From: Acidobacteriaceae bacterium
GTDB lineage: Bacteria; Acidobacteriota; Terriglobia; Terriglobales; Acidobacteriaceae
DNA: 5,677 nt
Direction: 5' to 3'
NCBI GenBank assembly: GCA_003168235.1
Contig: PMSZ01000178.1
Location: 3,498-9,174, forward strand
Shown here: piece by piece, positions 4,530 to 5,677 of the stretch
Position numbering within the stretch: the first letter of the stretch is position 1
Layout: the number at the start of each line of letters is the position of its first letter
Translations under genes and position numbers: made by a program
The notes under the pieces: generated by a model
Told to the model about the DNA's origin: nothing
Database searches by the model: none
What the model saw: only the letters and a program-made list of their open reading frames with translations

Positions 4530-5677
4530 CTAACCCCGTATTTGATCGTACAGGTAGAACACGGTGAGACCGATCATAATCGCGGTGGTTGCCCAGGCGA
4601 TGATGTTGAACGTGGGTTTGTTTACGAACTCGCCCATCAGTTCTTTCTTGTTGATAAGCAATAACATGAAAATCAGGACAAAGGGCAACACGGCGCCATT
4701 GACCACCTGCGAGAACACGGCAATCTTGATCAGCGGAAGGCCGGGAATCAGAACCACTGCGGCTCCGGCCGCGATGAGCACGGTATAGAGCCAGTAAAAC
4801 GCGGGAGCCTCTGAGAACTTCCGCTCGACACCCGACTCCAGGCCCAGCCCTTCACAAACCGTGTAGGCGGTGGAAAGCGGCAGGATCGACGCCGCAAACA
4901 GCGACGCGTTAAAGAGTCCCAGCGCAAATAGGATATATGCCCAGTCGCCGGCCAATGGACGAAGCGACTGCGCGGCGTCGGCAGCGTCACGAATATCGCG
5001 CACACCATGCAGATAGAGCGTGGCCGCACACGCCACAATAATGAACCACGCTACTACATCGGTAAAGATGCATCCCACGACTACGTCGAGCCGTGAGGCG
5101 TTATATTGCCGCCGTGTCACTCCTTTTTCCACGATCGACGATTGCAGATAAAACTGCATCCACGGCGCGATGGTGGTGCCGACGACTCCGATCACCATGT
5201 AGAGATAGGCGTTCTCCCTAAAGGCCGCGAGTGGCGGAGGCTTGACCGTGGCCTTTATGGCCTCGATCCAGGCCGGTTTCGCCAACACGCCGGCAAAAAT
5301 GTAGGTGATATAGAAGAAAGACGCGACGAGAAAAACCTTCTCCACGCTTTTGTACTGTCCTTTAACGGCAATCAGCCAGACGATTACAGCGCAGATCGGC
5401 ACCGAAATGTACTTCGGAACTCCGAACAGCCCCATGCTTCCCGCAATGCCGATAAATTCGGTGATGACGTTCCCAAAATTCGTGATGAGAATTCCGAGCA
5501 TCATCAGAAACGTGATGCGCAGTCCGAATTCTTCCCGCACCAGGTCGCTGAGCCCCTTGCCGGTGACCGCTCCCATTCGGGCGCACATTTCCTGCACCAC
5601 GATCAAGGCGATGGTGATGGGGATCATGGTCCACAACAGCGTATAGCCGAACTGCGCGCCCGCCTGCGAATAGGTCA
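4530..5677 (-). CDS. Nramp-family (SLC11-like) metal transporter, divergent type, N-terminus outside the window
   Basis: The frame runs off the right edge; 381 residues are visible. The first ones, TYSQAGAQFGYTLLW, are the second half of transmembrane helix 1 of an Nramp protein. A TTG at 5636 is not a plausible start because the conserved helix continues upstream of it. About ten further hydrophobic segments follow, with QEMCARMGAVTGKGLSD (15-31 from base 5636) after helix 2, as in Nramp-like proteins. In helix 6, where classical Mn/Fe transporters have a Met-Pro-His-Asn motif, this protein has Ala-Pro-Trp-Met (157-160, bases 5157-5168), so the metal-binding Met is Ala. This resembles the Nramp-related magnesium transporters and other divergent clades more than MntH. 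The helix 1 motif (DPGN in classical members) lies off the window. It converges on the Nudix gene with 11 bases between stops. Confidence 0.85.
   Translation of the reverse strand, partial: TYSQAGAQFGYTLLWTMIPITIALIVVQEMCARMGAVTGKGLSDLVREEFGLRITFLMMLGILITNFGNVITEFIGIAGSMGLFGVPKYISVPICAVIVWLIAVKGQYKSVEKVFLVASFFYITYIFAGVLAKPAWIEAIKATVKPPPLAAFRENAYLYMVIGVVGTTIAPWMQFYLQSSIVEKGVTRRQYNASRLDVVVGCIFTDVVAWFIIVACAATLYLHGVRDIRDAADAAQSLRPLAGDWAYILFALGLFNASLFAASILPLSTAYTVCEGLGLESGVERKFSEAPAFYWLYTVLIAAGAAVVLIPGLPLIKIAVFSQVVNGAVLPFVLIFMLLLINKKELMGEFVNKPTFNIIAWATTAIMIGLTVFYLYDQIRG

Overview
The window reads like an ordinary housekeeping stretch of a free-living bacterium of moderately high G+C. The gene types suggest Acidobacteriota (Koribacter/Solibacter-like): a secreted DUF4097 repeat protein, a DedA-rhodanese fusion, a signal-less cobalamin-binding-like protein and a divergent Nramp transporter. 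This assignment is by protein flavour only; there is no rRNA or marker gene. I see no mobile element, CRISPR array, tRNA or rRNA.

Layout. Bases 1-759 hold the 3' part of a secreted beta-repeat protein (DUF4097), cut by the left edge. A short gap (760-844) carries a good extended -10 box and an inverted repeat. Bases 845-1798 encode a DedA-family membrane protein fused to a rhodanese domain. Bases 1861-2616 encode a HAD phosphatase, overlapping by TGATG a BtuF-like binding protein (2616-3521). A GAF-domain protein follows 19 bases later (3541-4020), then a MutT-type Nudix hydrolase (4126-4518). All of these are on the + strand. On the - strand, converging on the Nudix gene with 11 bases between stops, is the 3' part of an Nramp-like metal transporter (4530 to the right edge).

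The main discovery is in the DedA-rhodanese gene. An in-frame TGA (1637-1639) interrupts the rhodanese active-site loop. The same frame then continues for 52 codons that encode exactly the missing C-terminal half of the rhodanese domain, ending at TAG 1796-1798. The TGA lies where, as I recall, related proteins have the second Cys of a Tyr-Cys-x-Cys loop, and a hairpin resembling a bacterial SECIS begins a few bases after it. The simplest reading is a selenoprotein, with Sec265 beside the catalytic Cys263. A conventional gene caller would truncate it at 1639 and lose the C-terminal part.

The remaining genes are small stand-alone functions: phosphatase, corrinoid- or chelate-binding protein, GAF/methionine sulfoxide reductase-like protein, nucleotide-pool cleaning and metal transport. 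Rhodanese, GAF/fRMsr-like and MutT proteins fit a loose theme of sulfur/redox and oxidative damage control, but only the phosphatase-binding protein pair shows real coupling.
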